Below are positions 8,077 through 16,651 of a stretch of 64,000 bases of DNA, piece by piece. The stretch covers positions 20,801 to 84,800 of the forward strand of contig NZ_MVOC01000046.1 in assembly GCF_002043095.1 (NCBI RefSeq). The letters run 5' to 3'. The notes below the pieces were generated by a model, which searched no databases, was not told the origin of the DNA, and saw nothing but the letters and a program-made list of their open reading frames with translations. A program made the position numbers and the translations under genes. The stretch comes from Mycobacterium sp. AT1 (lineage in GTDB: Bacteria > Actinomycetota > Actinomycetes > Mycobacteriales > Mycobacteriaceae). Every line of letters begins with the position of its first letter. Position 1 is the stretch's first letter.

Positions 8077-9105
8077 ATGGGCAGTCTCATCCGCGCGACC
8101 GTGCTGTGGGGATATCGCGAGCTGGTCCATCAGCTCGGAGGCGACGCGAACCAGTTTCTGTCGACATATGGCATCCCGCGCGGAGCCGATGCGCAGGAGG
8201 GCGCGTTCATCAGCTTCGACGCCTACATTCACATGCTGGCGGCCAGCGCCGACGAGTTGAGCTGTCCAGATTTCGGTTTGCGCCTGTCGAAGTGGCGGGG
8301 GTTGGACGTGCTGGGTCCCATTGCGGTCGTCGCCCGCAACGCGCGCACCGTGCTCGACGCCGTGGATGCGATCGCGCGCTACCTCTACGTGCACTCACCT
8401 GCGCTCCGGTTGGCGAGGGCGCCATGGTCCACGGGACCCGACGTCGCGTTTGTCCTCGAGGCAACCGAATGCGAGCTCCCGGAGTTGGCGCAGGGCTACG
8501 AGGTTGGCATGGGACTCGCCATGCGCATCATCCAGACGTTGGGCGGCCCAGGTGCCGTGCCCGCCTCGGTGTCCTTTCTGCACGCTCAAATGGGTGCCGA
8601 CGAGGCGTATCAGGAGGCGCTGGGCTGCCCGGTGCAGTTCAGTCAAACATGGTGTGGCTTCGAGCTTTCCGCGGCTCTTGCCGCGACGGCCATCGAGGGG
8701 GCGGACACGGCAACCAGGCGGATCGCCAGGAAGTACCTCGACTCTCGCTATTTGCCGCCGATGGCCCCGCTGTCGCAGCGAGTGGCGGATCTCGCCGGGA
8801 ACCTGCTGCCCACGGGGCAATGCAGCGTCGAGGTGATCGCAAGCGATCTCGCGATGCACCCCAGGACGTTGCAGCGCCGGCTGGCGGAGGAGGGCACGTC
8901 GTGCCAGCAGGTCATCGAGCAGGAGCGGCGAGCGCACGCCGGCCGGTATCTCGCCGAACCCGACCTGACGCTGGGGCACGTCGCCGGACTCCTCGGCTAC
9001 TCCGAGCAGAGTGCGCTGAACCGTTCCTGCCGTCGATGGTTCGGAATGACCCCGCGGCAGTATCGGGCCGGGTTGCGCACTCAGCGGCTGCGGAGCGGCG
9101 CCTAG
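8077..9105 (+). CDS. AraC-family transcriptional regulator (OruR-like)
   Basis: The product is about 342 residues. Residues 1-230 form an arabinose-binding-type effector domain of the kind seen in OruR/ArgR-like regulators. The last 100 residues hold two helix-turn-helix units (SVEVIASDLAMHPRTLQRRLAEEG and LGHVAGLLGYSEQSALNRSCRRWFGMTPRQYR). ATG 8077 was chosen because AAGGAG lies eight bases upstream. It probably regulates the small divergent gene at 7821-7952, the DHFR-domain gene downstream, or itself. The ligand is unknown. Confidence 0.85.
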   Translation: MGSLIRATVLWGYRELVHQLGGDANQFLSTYGIPRGADAQEGAFISFDAYIHMLAASADELSCPDFGLRLSKWRGLDVLGPIAVVARNARTVLDAVDAIARYLYVHSPALRLARAPWSTGPDVAFVLEATECELPELAQGYEVGMGLAMRIIQTLGGPGAVPASVSFLHAQMGADEAYQEALGCPVQFSQTWCGFELSAALAATAIEGADTATRRIARKYLDSRYLPPMAPLSQRVADLAGNLLPTGQCSVEVIASDLAMHPRTLQRRLAEEGTSCQQVIEQERRAHAGRYLAEPDLTLGHVAGLLGYSEQSALNRSCRRWFGMTPRQYRAGLRTQRLRSGA

Positions 9106-9202
9106 GAGGCCTAGCCGCGTGATAGCACGCGACCCACGATGAGTTTCGCCGACCGCGTGGGTCTGCTCCACGTCACCCCTTACGCTCTCCACCGGAGGAC
9201 TC

Positions 9203-9814
9203 ATGCCACGCACCAATCTCTCGATGTCGATCTCCGCCGACGGTTACGTCGCCGGCCCCGACCAGAGCGAACAGAATCCGCTCGGCATCGGTGGTCAGCT
9301 GCTGCACGGGTGGCACATGGGGCCGCAGCAGGATCACCCCGTCAACCAGCAGGTGGTCGCGGAGATGCTCGACGACATGGGCGCGACCATCATGGGCCGC
9401 AACATGTTCGGGCCGGTGCGCGGGGCGTGGGGTGACTCGGACTGGACCGGCTGGTGGGGCGACGAACCGCCATACCACTGCCCGGTGTTCGTGCTGACCC
9501 ACCACGCCCACGATCCGATCGCGCTGGAGGGGACGACGTTCCACTTCGTCACCGACGGCGTCGAATCGGCCTACGCGCAGGCGCTCGAGGTGGCGGGGGA
9601 CCGGCCGATCAGCATCGCGGGCGGCGCGTCGTGCGCGCGGCAGGCGATCCGCGCGGGCCTCGTCACCGAGATCGACCTTCAGGTGAGCCCCGTGATTCTC
9701 GGGTCGGGGGAGCGGCTGTTCGACGGCTTCGACGCGGGGAGCCCTCGGTTGGAGTTGGCGCGCGTCCTCGATGCGCCCGGAGTGGCGCACCTGCGCTACC
9801 GCGTCCTGGGGTGA
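9203..9814 (+). CDS. Dihydrofolate reductase-fold protein (RibD C-terminal domain family)
   Basis: The product is 203 residues. It opens with the family signature LSMSISADGYVAGPDQ, continues with IMGRNMFGPVRG, and has the NADPH-site segment ISIAGGASCARQAIRAGLVTEIDLQVSPVILGSGERLFDG. These proteins bind NADPH and act as reductases of small molecules; most are uncharacterised and are not the folate enzyme. It has no operon partner. CTCCACCGGAGG precedes the ATG. Confidence 0.85.
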   Translation: MPRTNLSMSISADGYVAGPDQSEQNPLGIGGQLLHGWHMGPQQDHPVNQQVVAEMLDDMGATIMGRNMFGPVRGAWGDSDWTGWWGDEPPYHCPVFVLTHHAHDPIALEGTTFHFVTDGVESAYAQALEVAGDRPISIAGGASCARQAIRAGLVTEIDLQVSPVILGSGERLFDGFDAGSPRLELARVLDAPGVAHLRYRVLG

Positions 9815-10283
9815 GCTCCTCACCCTGTGACCTGGAGTCGGAGGACGTGGACTTGCGCCGTTCGGTACGGGTGCGTGAACCCCAGGTGCGATGACCTGCT
9901 TCCGCCGCCGTCAACGGAAACAGGTCCTGTCCCCAGTCCGCCGATCGTCCCGAGGCTGAGGACTCAGGCCAAATCCGCGATGGCGGGCGATAACGTCGCC
10001 CCCCTCCGCGAGCGCCCGTGCTACTACGTCGCACGGGCTCGGCTCGGCGGGTAGCGCAGGCTCCGCAGCCATGCACGTCCTTATCCGAGCTATGGCCGAG
10101 ACGTGCGTGACGGTTGTTGTTTCGCGTTCAGTCGCGAAAACCACGACCGTGGAGTAGGTCTCGCGCTTAGGACCCGAGAAGGGCAGTGGGGCCAGAGTCC
10201 CCGGCAATCAACCGGCTTTCGTGGTGCTCGGCGCCGAGCACGAGACATGCCACCTGTTCCCTCGCAACTCCCGCGCATCAGAT
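9815..10283. other. Intergenic stretch with one imperfect hairpin
   Basis: No convincing gene lies here. The only structure seen is a long imperfect hairpin at 10110-10150: ACGGTTGTTGTTTCGCG pairs with CGCGAAAACCACGACCGT around a TTCAGT loop, with one mismatch, one wobble and one bulge. No T-run follows, so it may be a weak terminator or an RNA structure element before vapBC. Confidence 0.4.
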
Positions 10284-10299
10284 CATGCAAATTTGCATG
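10284..10299. promoter_or_regulatory. Palindromic operator of the vapBC pair
   Basis: CATGCAAATTTGCATG is a perfect 16-base palindrome ending 13 bases before the vapB start, and it is AT-rich against a GC-rich background. VapB-VapC complexes bind such promoter palindromes through the antitoxin N-terminus to autorepress. Assignment is by position and symmetry. Confidence 0.7.
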
Positions 10300-10312
10300 T
10301 TATGATGTGCTT

Positions 10313-10558
10313 ATGCCGAAGACCGTGCAGATTCGTGACATCGACGATGATGTCTACGCCGGTTTGGTGCGACGTGCCGCTGAGGACGGGATCACAGTCC
10401 CCGAGTTGCTACGCCGTGAGGCCACGCGCCTTGCTTCTCGGCCGTCTGTTGCCGAGTGGTTACGTCGCACGGGACGACGGCCGTCCCAGGTCACCACCGC
10501 GGACGTACTGGCTGACCTGGACGCCTGGCGCGGCGAGTGGCCCGATGCTCGTCGTTGA
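10313..10558 (+). CDS. vapB: VapB-type antitoxin
   Basis: The product is 81 residues. The N-terminus (KTVQIRDIDDDVYAGLVRRAAEDGITVPELLRREA) has the ribbon-helix-helix pattern of mycobacterial VapB antitoxins. The C-terminal tail (VADLDAWRGEWPD type) is the segment that usually threads into the toxin. It overlaps vapC by 14 bases, which couples their synthesis. It would neutralise VapC and, in complex, repress the promoter through the palindrome at 10284-10299. Confidence 0.85.
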   Translation: MPKTVQIRDIDDDVYAGLVRRAAEDGITVPELLRREATRLASRPSVAEWLRRTGRRPSQVTTADVLADLDAWRGEWPDARR

Positions 10559-10946
10559 TGCGTCGTGCCTTTTCGAGGTCGTGGCTGATACCCGTCGGGC
10601 ACCCGAAATTGCGGCTCGACTCGCGGCCGAACCCGATCAAGCGGCGCCCGAGGTCGTCGACGTCGAAGTCCTCGGCGTGATTCGTGCCCAACACATGCGT
10701 GGTGGTCTCGACGGAACCGCAGCCGCGCAGGCAGTGGCCGATCTACGCGAGTGGCCGGGTGAGCGGCATTCGCATCGGTGGATGCTTGACCGTGTTTGGC
10801 AGCTGCGGGACTCGGTCCGAGGATGGGACGCCTTCTACGTCACGCTCGCCGAGGCGCTCGACGCCACGTTGGTGACCTTGGACGGCAGGCTGGCGCGTGC
10901 GCACGGACCCAAGTGCCGTATCGAGGTACTCGGCGGCCCAAGCTAG
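10545..10946 (+). CDS. vapC: VapC-type PIN-domain ribonuclease toxin
   Basis: The product is 133 residues. The acidic PIN residues are visible: Asp in LVVDAS at the N-terminus, Glu in VVDVEVLGVIR, Asp in GWDAFYVTLAEAL, and Asp in TLVTLDGRLARA. VapC toxins cleave structured RNA, often tRNA, to stop growth. The stop codon shares the palindrome CTAG with the convergent stop of the next gene, so the two genes meet tail to tail. Confidence 0.88.
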   Translation: MLVVDASCLFEVVADTRRAPEIAARLAAEPDQAAPEVVDVEVLGVIRAQHMRGGLDGTAAAQAVADLREWPGERHSHRWMLDRVWQLRDSVRGWDAFYVTLAEALDATLVTLDGRLARAHGPKCRIEVLGGPS

Positions 10947-12289
10947 CCGTCGGTGCGCAACGCCCTTCGCGCCAATGCGGCCGCTGCCGGGCTGACGATC
11001 CTCGGGCCGGTCAGGGCGGCTGGTCGGTCGGTCACGTTGAGCAGAGCATGGTGGGCGGGCAGCTGGTAGAGGACTGATGCGTTGGGAGCTTGACCGCTCG
11101 GGTGGCGCCACCCGAGTTCGGCCAGTAGCGCCAAGATCGTGGGAAACGGAACAGCGGCACCGGGGGACGCCGCGGCGTACGCCAGCATCAGCAAGGTCGC
11201 TTGGACGTCGAACTCCTCACCGGACTTCGGAATCAATCGGCTTGCCAGATGCTTGACGAGCTTGCCGGTGTCGCCCCGCGCCGCCTCGCCGACCTTCGTC
11301 AGCAACAGCGTGCCCTTGCTCTTGCGCAGCAGTCCCATCGCCTGCACGCCTTCGCGGAACCGTAGCAGCGGGTAGCAGTGGGTCTCGCGATTCTTCTCAC
11401 CGAACCAATCATGCATCGCAGGAACGACTTTCGACACCGCTTCGACGTCGACCGGTTTCAAGTAGCCGGCCGTCGTCAACGGAATCCCGCCGTCCCCGGC
11501 CCGGTCGAGGAACCACTGATAGGCCCGCAGATGCGCGGCCCAGTCGATGGTGTCCACCGGTTCCGGCGCGGCCAGTGTGAGCGCCGTCTTGGTCAGATCG
11601 TCGCCGTACGGGGTGTACGTGAGCTGATGAACCATGTCGACCAGTCGGACGTCGACGCCTGCTTCGCGCAGCACGAAGTACGCGTCGCCGAATCCCTTGT
11701 TGAGTCGCTCCGGTTCGAACAGCGCTGGGTCCGGCACCACCTCGGCGAGGCTCTCGGCGTCGACTAAGTGCCCACAGTCCTCGGGCGGCGCGGCACGTTC
11801 ACCGTCGACGACGAGAGCTGCGGGACAGTCGCTCTCGGCGGGTAGTACTCCTTCCAGGCGAAGCGTCAGTTGCCAGTTGTCGCCGTAGTCGTAGAGGTAG
11901 TGGAGAACGTCGCCCGGCTCTGTGAGGGTTTCGTCGAGTCGCGTCGCGGCGGCGGGTAGACCGTCGTCGTCCTCGTCCCACTCCTTGTTGTCGACGTCGT
12001 AGGGGCAGAGGAACAGTTGGCTGTCGTGGTCGAACGCGCCGCCGCCGAGCGAGAAGCGATGCAAGTGCGAATCGGTCCAGTCGAACGCGACCTGGAGCAC
12101 CTGGTGCAGTAGATCCAACGTCAGGTTCGAACGCACGTCCAGGAGTCGCCAGATCGGTGGGGTCGCATCGTCGATGTCTGCCCGGATTCGGTAGACGGCA
12201 ACGTCGCGCCGTCGCGTCCGACGCAGATCGGGGCGCGACACCGGTTCCGGCACCAGTCGGAGATGCGGTCGCTCGCTCACCCCGCTCAC
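10943..12289 (-). CDS. Plasmid pRiA4b ORF-3 family protein
   Basis: The product is 448 residues from a GTG start (12289, or 12280). Residues 30-190 match the pRiA4b ORF-3 / IS1096 passenger (TnpR-like) domain: VYRIRADIDDATPPIWRLLDVRSNLTLDLLHQVLQVAFDWTDSHLHRF, then YLYDYGDNWQLTLRLEG. The rest is helical and lacks a catalytic motif I recognise. The family is often next to mobile or defence genes but its biochemical role is unknown. No transposase or terminal repeats are seen around it. It converges on vapC with a four-base overlap. Confidence 0.8.
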   Translation of the reverse strand: MSGVSERPHLRLVPEPVSRPDLRRTRRRDVAVYRIRADIDDATPPIWRLLDVRSNLTLDLLHQVLQVAFDWTDSHLHRFSLGGGAFDHDSQLFLCPYDVDNKEWDEDDDGLPAAATRLDETLTEPGDVLHYLYDYGDNWQLTLRLEGVLPAESDCPAALVVDGERAAPPEDCGHLVDAESLAEVVPDPALFEPERLNKGFGDAYFVLREAGVDVRLVDMVHQLTYTPYGDDLTKTALTLAAPEPVDTIDWAAHLRAYQWFLDRAGDGGIPLTTAGYLKPVDVEAVSKVVPAMHDWFGEKNRETHCYPLLRFREGVQAMGLLRKSKGTLLLTKVGEAARGDTGKLVKHLASRLIPKSGEEFDVQATLLMLAYAAASPGAAVPFPTILALLAELGWRHPSGQAPNASVLYQLPAHHALLNVTDRPAALTGPRIVSPAAAALARRALRTDG

Positions 12290-12333
12290 TTTAGATCGGT
12301 CCGTCGTCCAGTCGAACTCGGCGCGTCGCCGCC

Positions 12334-12477
12334 GGCATGGTCGTCGACGCCACCGGATCGTTCGCCGGCGCCTTCATGGTCACCGGCGTGGTGCTGCTTC
12401 TCGGAATCCTCTGCTATACCGTCGTTCTCGGACGGATGGACCGCATGGCCCCGCCTGACCCAACCCAGGAGGTCCCC
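12334..12477 (+). pseudogene. C-terminal remnant of an MFS transporter
   Basis: About 48 codons in frame with the nitrilase read GMVVDATGSFAGAF, then a membrane helix (MVTGVVLLLGILCYTVVLGR), then a short charged tail. This is the pattern of the last transmembrane helix of a major facilitator protein. The first eleven helices are missing. The frame is open back to a TAG at 12292-12294, and the pRiA4b-family gene begins just there, so the loss breakpoint is probably near 12295-12335. No stop separates the remnant from the nitrilase start. Confidence 0.6.
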
Positions 12478-13287
12478 ATGGTCACATGTTCGGTCGCCCA
12501 GTTCGCCCCCGGCGACGACAAGGCCGCCAACCTGACGTCGATCCGCCGCCTGGTGTCCGAGGCGCGGGCGCAGGGCAGCGAGCTCGTCGTGTTCCCCGAG
12601 TACTCGATGTTCACCGTCCCGGTGATGGACGAGCGCTTCGTCGCCTCGGCCGAACGCCTCGACGGCCCCTTCGTCGCCGAACTCACCGCGCTGGCCGCCG
12701 AGTACGGGATCGCCGTCGTGTGCGGTCTCAACGAGGCCACCGACGAGGGCGACCGCATCCACAACACGCTTCTCGCGGTCGACGGCTCCGGTGACGTCGT
12801 GGCCACCTACCGCAAGCTCCACCTCTACGACGCGTTCGGCTACACCGAGTCCAGCCTGGTACAGCCGGGCGAGATCGAGCCACCGCGGACCTTCACCGTC
12901 GGCGGCCTGCGCTTCGGCTTGCAGACCTGTTACGACCTGCGATTCCCCGAGGTGACGCGGCGGCTGGTCGACGCCGAGGCCGACGTGGTGCTGGTGCCCG
13001 CCGAGTGGGCGCCAGGCCCGTTGAAGGAAGACCACTGGACGACGCTGGTGCGGGCCCGCGCCATCGAGAACACCGTTTACCTGGCCGCCGCCGACCAATG
13101 CGGAAACAACGGTGCCGGCAGCAGCATGATCGTCGACCCGATGGGCGTCGTGCTGGCGTCGGTGGGGGAGGAGGAGGGGCTGGGCACCGCCACTCTCGAC
13201 CCCGAGCGCATCGAGCGGGTTCGGGCGAAGAACCCGGCAATTCGGTTGCGGCGCTTCGGTGTCGTGGAGGCGACGCAGCGGCTCTGA
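12478..13287 (+). CDS. Carbon-nitrogen hydrolase (nitrilase superfamily)
   Basis: The product is 269 residues. The catalytic triad is in place: Glu in ELVVFPEYSMF (about residue 40), Lys in YRKLHLYDAFGY (about 107), and Cys in FGLQTCYDLRFPEV (about 141). The family hydrolyses nitriles, amides or N-carbamoyl groups. ATG 12478 follows a strong AGGAGG. Its own start is intact, so the in-frame transporter remnant upstream is probably not part of the enzyme. The nearest physiological role may be omega-amidase or carbamoylase; the substrate is not determinable. Confidence 0.88.
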   Translation: MVTCSVAQFAPGDDKAANLTSIRRLVSEARAQGSELVVFPEYSMFTVPVMDERFVASAERLDGPFVAELTALAAEYGIAVVCGLNEATDEGDRIHNTLLAVDGSGDVVATYRKLHLYDAFGYTESSLVQPGEIEPPRTFTVGGLRFGLQTCYDLRFPEVTRRLVDAEADVVLVPAEWAPGPLKEDHWTTLVRARAIENTVYLAAADQCGNNGAGSSMIVDPMGVVLASVGEEEGLGTATLDPERIERVRAKNPAIRLRRFGVVEATQRL

Positions 13288-13317
13288 CGTGCGGCTCGGG
13301 GTGACCGCTTGACCGGG

Positions 13318-14010
13318 ATGTCACTTAGTGACACAGTGGTCCTGTCGCTAAGTGACAGGAGGTCCCACATCGACACTGCCGAGGCATCGAGCACCGCCGA
13401 CGACAAGCAGGCGCAAGCACGTCTTCGAGTGTCTCGTCATGCCTGCGAACTGTTCTGGGAGAAGGGCGTCGCGGGGACCACTGGTGACGACATCGCCGCT
13501 GCAGCAGAACTTTCCACCAGAACCATCTGGCGTTACTTCCGCTCCAAGGAAAGTTGTGTCGAGCCGGTGCTGGCTCAGTCGGCGAAGCGCTTCATCGCGC
13601 TGGCCAGTCGCTGGCCCGACGAGCTGTCACTGGCCGACCACATGGCGGCGGACATGATCGAAAACCCGCTTACCGAGCGGGAACTCGCCGACGAGATTGC
13701 CTCACTCCGGATCGCCACCATGTCGGCGACGGATCCAGCCCTGCGTACCGCGTACCTGATGGTGCACGACGAGATGGAGCGCGACTTCGTCCCCGTCGTG
13801 GCCAGGCGGCTGCGGCTTCCGGAGGACCACCTTACGGCGCGCCTGTGCGCGGCGGCGGTCACCGCGGCGTTCCGCGTCGTCGACGAGGACGTCGGGCGCC
13901 GCGCCATCATCGAGAAGGAAAAGGTCAGCCAGCAGGAGGCTCTCGCGTTGGTCGACCGGGCCATCCGGGATGCCACCAACGGCCGTCTCGGCGGACCCGT
14001 GGAGCACTGA
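13318..14010 (+). CDS. TetR-family regulator with operators inside its apparent 5' end
   Basis: The product is up to 230 residues. The helix-turn-helix is TTGDDIAAAAELSTRTIWRYFRSKE, and the rest is a helical ligand domain. The start is unclear. ATG 13318 (or TTG 13309) would translate two operator-like palindromes as SLSDTVVLSLSDR. A strong AGGAGG at 13357-13362 is followed six bases later by ATC 13369, not by a normal start codon. Real translation may begin at that ATC, at GTG 13336, or on a leaderless message. It is 30 bases after the nitrilase, which may be its target. The ligand is unknown. Confidence 0.8.
   Translation: MSLSDTVVLSLSDRRSHIDTAEASSTADDKQAQARLRVSRHACELFWEKGVAGTTGDDIAAAAELSTRTIWRYFRSKESCVEPVLAQSAKRFIALASRWPDELSLADHMAADMIENPLTERELADEIASLRIATMSATDPALRTAYLMVHDEMERDFVPVVARRLRLPEDHLTARLCAAAVTAAFRVVDEDVGRRAIIEKEKVSQQEALALVDRAIRDATNGRLGGPVEH
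13319..13357. promoter_or_regulatory. Twin operators for the TetR regulator
   Basis: TGTCACTTAGTGACA (13319-13333) and TGTCGCTAAGTGACA (13343-13357) are near-perfect palindromes spaced 24 bases centre to centre, a little over two helical turns. Both fit a TGTCRCT-A/T-AGTGACA consensus. They lie at the start of the tetR frame, as expected for autorepression. Confidence 0.7.
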
Positions 14011-14123
14011 CCTAGCTCAAATCACAATCCCCACAACCCAATAGAACACCATCGCCATCGCCAGGAGGTCAACGCCTGGCGGCGCGCTCAACCATGCCCT
14101 CATGCCCCTGTGAAAGGACCGTC

Positions 14124-16004
14124 ATGGCACTGCCCGACCTGATTCCCGTCGAGGACTTCTTCCGACCGCCGACCCGCGCGGGCGCGTTGATCTCACCGGA
14201 CGGCACCAAGATCGCCTTCCTCGCCCCCTGGAAGGAACGTCTCAACGTGTGGGTCCAGGGTCTCGAACCCGACGCCGACGAGGCCCGATGCGTGACCGCC
14301 GACTCCAACCGCAGCGTCCTGCACTTCGAGTGGACCGACGACCCCCGGTGGCTGATCTACCTCCAGGACACCAACGGCGACGAGAACTGGCACGTCCACC
14401 GAGTCGACCTCGACGACCCCGGTGCCGCCGCCGTCGACCTCACGCCGTTCCCCGGGGTGATGGCCGCACCTCTGCGCGAGGTGAAGAACGGCAGGACGAT
14501 GGTCATGCTCAACAACCGGGAGGCCACCCTGCTCGACGTCCACCAACTCGACGTCGCCACAGGCGATCTCACCCTCCAGGCCACCAATCCCGGACACGTC
14601 AGCGGCTGGCTGTGCAGCGACGACGGAGCTCTCTTCGCCACCTCGCTGACCCCCGACGGCGACCTGGAGCTGTCCGCATGGGACGACGCCAGCGGGACGC
14701 TGCGGCCCATCGTCACGTTCGGCGGCGGCGACTATCCCGTCGGCATCCACCCGCTGGTCGTCACCCCCGACGGTACGGGCGTGTGGATGGGGTCCAATCG
14801 CGGCACCGACCGCACCCGCCTGGTCCGGGTCGACTTGACCACCGGCGAGGAGACCGTCGTCGACGAGCACCCGGAATTCGACGTCGACCCGCGGGCGGTC
14901 GTCAGCCCCACGATTCCGGCTCCGCTCATTCAGGACCGCCGCACCGGCGAGTTGCTCGGTGTGCGCTATTTCGGTGAGCGCCAGGTGATCCAGGCCGTCG
15001 ACGCCCGGTTCGGCGACGTGCTGACCAACTTGGAGAAGCTGTCCGACGGAGACCTCGGCCGTCTCTCCTCCGACGAGTCCGGCGAGCGCTGGGTCGTCGG
15101 GTTCAACCACGATCGCGACCCCGGCAACACCTACCTGTACGACCACCGCACCGGGGAGAGTCGACTGCTGTTCCGGCCGTTGCCTCACCTCGACCCCGAG
15201 CAGTTGGCGCCCATGCGTCCGGTCACCATCACCTCGCGCGACGGCTTGGCGCTGCACTCGTATCTGACCATGCCGGTCGGGGTGGAACCGAAGGGGCTGC
15301 CGCTGGTGCTCGTCGTGCACGGGGGACCGTGGTACCGCGACAGCTGGGGCTTCGACGCCGGTGTGCAGTTGCTCGCCAACCGGGGATATGCGGTGCTGCA
15401 GGTCAACTTTCGTGGTTCCCTGGGATACGGCAAGGCCTTCCTCAGGGCGGCGATCGGCGAGTTCGCAGGCAAGATGCACGACGACCTCGTCGACGGGGTG
15501 AACTGGGCGGTCGCGCAGGGCTACGCCGATCCCGACCGCGTGGCCATCTTCGGCGGCTCCTACGGCGGGTATGCCTCACTGGTCGGTGTGACGTTCACAC
15601 CCGACACCTTCGCCGCCGCAATCGATTACGTCGGGATCTCCGACTTGGCGAACTTCATGCGGACGTTGCCGCCGATCGCGCGCCCGCATTTGGCCAACAA
15701 CTGGCACAAGTACGTCGGTGACCCCGAGGACCCGCAGCAGTTGGCGGACATGATGTCGCGCTCGCCGATCACCAAGGTCGACCAGATTCGCACCCCGCTG
15801 CTGGTCATCCAGGGCGCCAACGACGTGCGGGTGGTGCAGGCCGAGTCCGACAACCTCGTCACCGCGTTGCGTGGGCGTGGCGTCGAGGTCGACTACCTCG
15901 TCCAGGCCGACGAGGGCCACGGAGCGGTGAACTCGGAGAACGTGTTCCGCATGTGGCATGCGATCTCGGGGTTCCTCTCTCGGCATCTCGGCGGCCGCGC
16001 GTGA
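14124..16004 (+). CDS. S9-family serine peptidase (prolyl oligopeptidase-like)
   Basis: The product is about 626 residues. The N-terminal 370 residues are beta-propeller-like repeats; the C-terminal 250 form an alpha/beta hydrolase. The nucleophile Ser lies in FGGSYGGYAS, the Asp probably in VIQGANDVRVVQ, and the His in QADEGHGAVN. An oxyanion segment, LVVHGGPWYRDSWGFD, is present. There is no signal peptide, so it is probably cytoplasmic, acting on short peptides. The ribosome site is GAAAGGA before ATG 14124. It overlaps the next gene by four bases (GTGA). Confidence 0.88.
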   Translation: MALPDLIPVEDFFRPPTRAGALISPDGTKIAFLAPWKERLNVWVQGLEPDADEARCVTADSNRSVLHFEWTDDPRWLIYLQDTNGDENWHVHRVDLDDPGAAAVDLTPFPGVMAAPLREVKNGRTMVMLNNREATLLDVHQLDVATGDLTLQATNPGHVSGWLCSDDGALFATSLTPDGDLELSAWDDASGTLRPIVTFGGGDYPVGIHPLVVTPDGTGVWMGSNRGTDRTRLVRVDLTTGEETVVDEHPEFDVDPRAVVSPTIPAPLIQDRRTGELLGVRYFGERQVIQAVDARFGDVLTNLEKLSDGDLGRLSSDESGERWVVGFNHDRDPGNTYLYDHRTGESRLLFRPLPHLDPEQLAPMRPVTITSRDGLALHSYLTMPVGVEPKGLPLVLVVHGGPWYRDSWGFDAGVQLLANRGYAVLQVNFRGSLGYGKAFLRAAIGEFAGKMHDDLVDGVNWAVAQGYADPDRVAIFGGSYGGYASLVGVTFTPDTFAAAIDYVGISDLANFMRTLPPIARPHLANNWHKYVGDPEDPQQLADMMSRSPITKVDQIRTPLLVIQGANDVRVVQAESDNLVTALRGRGVEVDYLVQADEGHGAVNSENVFRMWHAISGFLSRHLGGRA

Positions 16005-16651
16005 AAGAGGCTGTCGAAGAACGGAAGCCCTCCGTACTGCAGCAGGCGGGAGGTGTGCCGGGGCTGATCTACGCCAGTGTGCCGAGCGTGGTGTTCGTGG
16101 TGGCCGACGCCGTCACCGGACTGCACGCTGCGACGGCGTTGGCCGTGGGGGCCGGTGCGGGTATCACGCTGCTGCGGCTGCTGCGCAAGGAACCGTTGCA
16201 GCCAGCCGTGTCCGGTCTGGTGGGCGTGGCGATCTCGGCGTTCATCGCGTACCAGAGCGGGGATGCGAAAGATTACTTCCTGGTGGGCATTTGGGGGAGC
16301 CTGGCGTTCGCGGTGGTGTTCTTCGCCTCGGTGCTGGTGCGTTGGCCGCTCGTCGGTGTCATCTGGGGGGCGATGAGCGGAGGCGGCCAGGCGTGGCGCG
16401 CGGACAGGTCCGCACGGATGGGCTACGACGTCGCGACGCTTGCCCTGGTGGCCACGTTCGCGGCGCGATTCGTGGTGCAGAACTGGCTCTACGACCTCGA
16501 CGCGACGGGATGGCTCGCGTTCGCCCGAATTGCCATGGGATATCCACTCAGTGGCGTGGCGCTGGTGGTCGTCGTCTGGGCGGTCCGACGGGCAGATCGG
16601 CGGATGGCGTCGCGAGTGAGCGACGACGTTCGGTGCGTTCTACGAGAGTGA
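16001..16651 (+). CDS. DUF3159 membrane protein
   Basis: The product is 216 residues starting at GTG 16001, which overlaps the peptidase stop. Five to six hydrophobic helices are visible, including ASVPSVVFVVADAVTGL, ALAVGAGAGITLLRLL, SGLVGVAISAFIAY, LAFAVVFFASVLVRWPLVGVIWG and GVALVVVVWAVRRADRR. The PGLIYASVPSVVFV opening and the Gly-rich segment after LVGVIWG fit actinobacterial DUF3159. The function is unknown. Its tail overlaps the convergent HAD gene by 12 bases. Confidence 0.75.
   Translation: MKEAVEERKPSVLQQAGGVPGLIYASVPSVVFVVADAVTGLHAATALAVGAGAGITLLRLLRKEPLQPAVSGLVGVAISAFIAYQSGDAKDYFLVGIWGSLAFAVVFFASVLVRWPLVGVIWGAMSGGGQAWRADRSARMGYDVATLALVATFAARFVVQNWLYDLDATGWLAFARIAMGYPLSGVALVVVVWAVRRADRRMASRVSDDVRCVLRE

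Noticed and set aside
9140..9180. Hairpin GACCCACG...CGTGGGTC after the AraC gene as a terminator
   Set aside because: Short stem, 16-base loop and no T-run. Too weak to call.
10943..12289. IS1096-like mobile element
   Set aside because: The protein is related to the IS1096 passenger, but there is no transposase and no terminal inverted repeats or target duplication around it.
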